7,442 nt of DNA from Candidatus Pacebacteria bacterium UBA6188 (GTDB lineage: Bacteria > Patescibacteriota > Microgenomatia > UBA1400 > PJMF01), in the NCBI GenBank assembly GCA_002422765.1, contig DITI01000015.1, positions 7,667 to 15,108 on the forward strand, written 5' to 3'. Every line of letters begins with the position of its first letter. Within the stretch, counting starts at the first letter, position 1. Below are positions 5,718 to 7,442 of the stretch, in pieces. Position numbers and translations under genes: made by a program. The notes beneath the pieces were generated by a model. It saw only the letters and a list, made by a program, of their open reading frames with translations, did no database searches and had not been told where the DNA came from.

Positions 5718-6442
5718 TATTCTTGAACTCCTTCTGCTTCAACTTCTGGCTCAACCTTGGCTAAACCAAGTAAGTTTAAATTTAATTCGATTTCTTTGTT
5801 GGTTCCAGTCTTACTAATTCTCACAGTTGAAGTATTAAAACCTGGCACTGGACCATTAACCCAAAGTTCTTGCTTGGCCTGATCGACATAGATCACTACC
5901 AAACCAGCCACGGTCTTGGTCTCTTGACCATATCTACCCGGCATTCTCTTGCCCTTCCACACGCGACCTGGAGTGGTGCCGGCACCAATGGAGCCAACAG
6001 CACGAGCGCGATCAGATTGACCATGAGTCTTGGGGCCACCATGAAAACCATGACGTTTCATCGCACCAGCAAAACCACGACCTTTACTAGAACCTTGAAT
6101 TTCAACTACATCGCCTACTGACAAGATCTCAGTAAAAGCCACAGTCTGACCAACTTCTAAGGTTTTTTCACCCTCTTCGGTCTTGTTTAGCTTAACACCT
6201 TCAACTTGTTTGACACCTAAAGAAAAACCACTCTTTTCGATTTGTTTGCGGAGTGGCTTATCAACATTTTTCAACTTTTTTGGACCATAACCAATTTCCA
6301 AAGTAATTTGCTTATCTTGAGTTTCTTTTTTGGATAAAACAAAATTATCACTCACCTTGAGCTTGGTAACAGGCAAACGCTTGCCGTCCTTGGTGAAGGC
6401 TTGAGACATTCCAATTTTGGTAGCAAATATTGTGTTTATCAT
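5717..6442 (-). CDS. rplC: 50S ribosomal protein L3
   Basis: L3 (uL3) starts large-subunit assembly and sends a loop toward the peptidyl transferase centre. Motifs are the opening TIFATKIGMSQAF (4-16), VTKLKV (25-30), GRGFAGAMKRHGFHGGPKTH (121-140) and GSIGAGTTPGRVWKGKRMPG (150-169). The length is 241 against 209 in E. coli; the extra residues are in the 60-100 region and in an acidic tail (EPEVEAEGVQE). The E. coli Gln150, methylated by PrmB, corresponds to Thr156. The ATG gives the usual N-terminus but has no Shine-Dalgarno sequence, and it follows a 59-base spacer with a hairpin, the largest gap in the operon. Confidence 0.97.
   Translation of the reverse strand: MINTIFATKIGMSQAFTKDGKRLPVTKLKVSDNFVLSKKETQDKQITLEIGYGPKKLKNVDKPLRKQIEKSGFSLGVKQVEGVKLNKTEEGEKTLEVGQTVAFTEILSVGDVVEIQGSSKGRGFAGAMKRHGFHGGPKTHGQSDRARAVGSIGAGTTPGRVWKGKRMPGRYGQETKTVAGLVVIYVDQAKQELWVNGPVPGFNTSTVRISKTGTNKEIELNLNLLGLAKVEPEVEAEGVQE
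5728..5733 (-). promoter_or_regulatory. Shine-Dalgarno for rplD inside the rplC 3' end
   Basis: The minus strand has AAGGAG 10 bases before the rplD ATG, within the acidic tail codons of L3 (the EGV codons). It supports the start at 5717, which overlaps the rplC stop by one base. Confidence 0.8.
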
Positions 6443-6463
6443 TGTCTGTCAACAAAATAAAGC

Positions 6464-6482
6464 GTCGGTTTTCTAAGCCGAC
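6464..6482 (-). other. Hairpin in the rpsJ-rplC spacer
   Basis: The minus strand reads GUCGG, a 9-base loop CUUAGAAAA, then CCGAC: a perfect 5-bp GC-rich stem. AAA before and UUU after could extend it across a GC bulge. A U-rich stretch (UUUAUUUUGUU) follows, so it resembles a weak terminator or attenuator. It could equally be an mRNA processing or control element. The stem is short, so the function is uncertain. Confidence 0.5.
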
Positions 6483-6501
6483 TTTTTCTACTGCCTAAAA
6501 A

Positions 6502-6822
6502 CTACATTTTGATTTGAATATCAACACCAGCAGGTAGTTCCAAGTGCATTAAAGAATCGATGGTCTTATTGGTTGGATCGACGATGTCAATCAAACGCTT
6601 ATGAGTACGAATCTCGTAATGCTCTTGAGCATTCTTGTCTGTATGAGGTGAAGTCAAAACTGTAAAAGATTTTTTGTTAGTTGGCAGCGGCACTGGACCA
6701 ATAATTTTGGCGCCAGTAGATAAAGCTGTTTGTAAAATCTTACGAGAAGCCTCGTCAATGACGCGGTGGTCGTAAGATTTGAGTCTAACTCTAATCTTGT
6801 ATGAGCTTTGATTTTTATTCAT
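6502..6822 (-). CDS. rpsJ: 30S ribosomal protein S10
   Basis: S10 (uS10) is in the small-subunit head, and as NusE it joins transcription antitermination complexes. The 106 residues include [18 protein letters not shown] (12-29), GPVPLPT (42-48), and the signature [20 protein letters not shown] (58-77) followed by LIDIVDP. It is 2-6 residues longer than usual because of the polar start MNKNQSS; no other ATG would serve better. It is the first gene of the operon. AGGAA lies 12 bases upstream, a weak and distant ribosome binding site. The stop is TAG. Two candidate promoters and a folded leader lie immediately upstream. Confidence 0.98.
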   Translation of the reverse strand: MNKNQSSYKIRVRLKSYDHRVIDEASRKILQTALSTGAKIIGPVPLPTNKKSFTVLTSPHTDKNAQEHYEIRTHKRLIDIVDPTNKTIDSLMHLELPAGVDIQIKM

Positions 6823-6840
6823 ACTGTTTTTAATTTCCTA

Positions 6841-6857
6841 AATCACAAAACGCGATT
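6841..6857 (-). promoter_or_regulatory. Small leader hairpin upstream of the rpsJ start
   Basis: The RNA reads AAUCGC, loop GUUUU, then GUGAUU: a 6-bp stem with one G-U pair. It ends just before the AGGAA ribosome-binding candidate of rpsJ. It overlaps the -10 box of candidate promoter P2, so only P1 transcripts would carry it whole. It is short and could be fortuitous. Confidence 0.4.
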
Positions 6858-6883
6858 ATATCTAATTCTCTCTGTCTTGTACA
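6855..6883 (-). promoter_or_regulatory. Candidate promoter P2 of the S10 operon
   Basis: On the minus strand a perfect TATAAT (6860-6855) lies 17 bases after TGTACA (6883-6878), which matches 4 of 6 bases of TTGACA. Transcription would begin near 6848, giving a leader of about 25 bases that skips the main hairpin. There is no extended -10 element. Confidence 0.5.
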
Positions 6884-6887
6884 GGGC

Positions 6888-6916
6888 AGATTTAGTAATT
6901 TCTCTAGACTAAATCT
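6888..6916 (-). promoter_or_regulatory. Nine-bp hairpin in the S10 operon leader
   Basis: The RNA forms AGAUUUAGU, loop CUAGAGAAAUU (11 bases), then ACUAAAUCU: nine perfect base pairs. Two further G-C pairs are possible across a one-base bulge (GG at 6918-6917 with CC at 6886-6885). It lies between the two candidate promoters, so it would be made only from P1. No U-run follows, so it is not a terminator. A ribosomal-protein binding leader or an mRNA stabiliser are the natural guesses. Confidence 0.55.
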
Positions 6917-6938
6917 CCACTTTTCTTGAGAGGATTGT

Positions 6939-6967
6939 ATTATACCAGAAGGATATGGGGGGAACAA
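6939..6967 (-). promoter_or_regulatory. Candidate promoter P1 of the S10 operon, extended -10
   Basis: On the minus strand TGGTATAAT gives a perfect -10 box (6944-6939) with a TGn extension. The -35 candidate TTGTTC (6967-6962) is 17 bases upstream and matches only the TTG of the consensus. The spacer holds six consecutive C residues. It lies just after the tuf terminator, where an S10 promoter is expected. The leader to rpsJ would be about 110 bases. Confidence 0.72.
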
Positions 6968-6979
6968 GGGTTAAGAGTC

Positions 6980-7010
6980 AAAAAACCCCGCTCCAAAAGA
7001 GCGGGGTTTT
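6980..7010 (-). terminator. Intrinsic terminator after tuf
   Basis: The minus strand has CCCCGCTC, loop TTTTG, GAGCGGGG and then six T residues (6985-6980). The stem is 8 bp of mostly G-C pairs, extended by flanking A-T pairs. It begins 26 bases past the tuf stop. It separates tuf from the S10 operon, which then starts from its own promoter. Confidence 0.93.
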
Positions 7011-7025
7011 CATTTACTTTATGGT

Positions 7026-7048
7026 AATTTTAGACTTAGTCTAAAATT
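7026..7048 (-). repeat. Inverted repeat centred on the tuf stop codon
   Basis: The minus strand reads AATTTTAGAC, TAA, GTCTAAAATT: ten perfect complementary bases on each side of three bases that are exactly the tuf stop codon. In RNA this would be a 10-bp, AU-rich hairpin with a three-base loop. It lies 15 bases before the terminator stem. The role is unknown. Confidence 0.6.
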
Positions 7049-7442
7049 TTGGTCACCGCACCGGCACCGACGGTCAAACCACCCTCGCGAATAGCGAAGC
7101 GGAAGCCTTCGTGCACAGCTACTGGCACCAAGAGCTCGACAGTCATCTTGGCATTGTCGCCAGGCATAACCATCTCAACTCCATCTGGAAGTTTGATCTC
7201 ACCAGTCACGTCAGTGGTTCTGATGTAGAACTGAGGCTTGTAGCCAGAGAAGAAAGGCTTGTGACGACCGCCTTCTTCTTTCTTCAAGATATAAACTTCA
7301 GCTTCAAATTTCTTGTGAGCGGAAGCAGAACCTGGTTTGGCCAAAAGTTGACCTCTTTCGACGCCATCTTTTTCGATACCGCGAAGCAAAATACCGACGT
7401 TGTCGCCTGCCTGACCTTGGTCAAGCATCTTGCGGAACATTT
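7036..7442 (-). CDS. tuf: Elongation factor Tu, C-terminal part
   Basis: EF-Tu carries aminoacyl-tRNA to the ribosomal A site as a GTP complex. The visible 134 complete codons match the end of domain II and all of domain III (about E. coli residues 261-394). Motifs include [20 protein letters not shown] (1-20 of the fragment), [10 protein letters not shown] (28-37), FEAEVYIL (45-52), [20 protein letters not shown] (57-76), [11 protein letters not shown] (86-96) and [15 protein letters not shown] (113-127). The first ATG shown is internal; the gene runs off the right edge, so the GTPase domain is not visible. The stop is TAA, inside an inverted repeat and followed by a strong terminator. Its place upstream of rpsJ is the usual str-S10 arrangement. 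Confidence 0.98.
   Translation of the reverse strand, partial: MFRKMLDQGQAGDNVGILLRGIEKDGVERGQLLAKPGSASAHKKFEAEVYILKKEEGGRHKPFFSGYKPQFYIRTTDVTGEIKLPDGVEMVMPGDNAKMTVELLVPVAVHEGFRFAIREGGLTVGAGAVTKILD

Noticed and set aside
5870..6121. Plus-strand open frame of 83 codons opposite rplC
   Set aside because: It lies fully antisense to a conserved L3 gene, has no ribosome binding site, and its product resembles nothing. The same holds for the other plus-strand frames, such as 621-872 and 2685-2942.
6436..6453. TTGACA just before the rplC start, a possible internal promoter
   Set aside because: It matches the -35 consensus, but at 17 bases downstream the best -10 candidate is TATTTG (3 of 6). An internal promoter would start inside rplC.
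7012..7025. TTAC-CATAAA-GTAA stem between the tuf stop and the terminator
   Set aside because: Four AU-rich base pairs are too few to support as a structure.
1..7442. CRISPR arrays, insertion sequences, tRNA or rRNA genes, attachment sites
   Set aside because: Conserved ribosomal genes fill nearly the whole window. No spaced repeats, transposase reading frames or RNA gene signatures were seen.

Overview
The window is a compact, single-direction ribosomal-protein locus, and every real gene lies on the minus strand. Read in the direction of transcription (from high to low coordinates), it opens with the 3' end of tuf (EF-Tu) and an intrinsic terminator. A short leader with two candidate promoters follows. 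Then comes an unbroken run in the classical bacterial S10-spc order: rpsJ, rplC, rplD, rplW, rplB, rpsS, rplV, rpsC, rplP, rpmC, rpsQ, rplN, rplX, rplE, rpsN and the first codons of rpsH. Nothing is inserted, missing, frameshifted or transferred within this run.

The organism is a bacterium of moderate to low GC content. The tuf-S10-spc order, bacterial L14/S19/L16/EF-Tu sequences and a bacterial-type promoter support this. The proteins look like those of the Candidate Phyla Radiation (Patescibacteria): streamlined spacing, short S3 and S14, a divergent L2 with an early 'PEKSL' segment, and A-rich gene starts mostly without Shine-Dalgarno sequences. That placement is an inference from memory of family sequences, and I cannot name a phylum. 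UGA acts as a stop at the end of rplN, so the window does not look like a lineage that reads UGA as glycine (Absconditabacteria or Gracilibacteria).

Layout from right to left: 7036-7442 tuf C-terminus; 6980-7010 terminator; 6823-6979 promoters and structured leader; 6443-6822 rpsJ and a 59-base hairpin-bearing spacer; 3068-6442 rplC to rplV; 1-3049 rpsC to rpsH. Spacing ranges from a 4-base overlap to 19 bases, apart from the rpsJ-rplC spacer. There is no room for a separate spc promoter at the rpsQ-rplN boundary, so S10 and spc probably form one transcript.

The products assemble the small subunit (S10, S19, S3, S17, S14, S8) and the large subunit (L3, L4, L23, L2, L22, L16, L29, L14, L24, L5), with EF-Tu delivering aminoacyl-tRNA. 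I found no unknown defence, mobile or metabolic system. The items worth attention are small: an unusual L22 tail with lysine at every fifth residue, a changed loop next to the essential histidine of L2, a hairpin-rich leader with two promoters, a perfect palindrome centred on the tuf stop codon, and strong ribosome binding sites found only at overlapping gene junctions.
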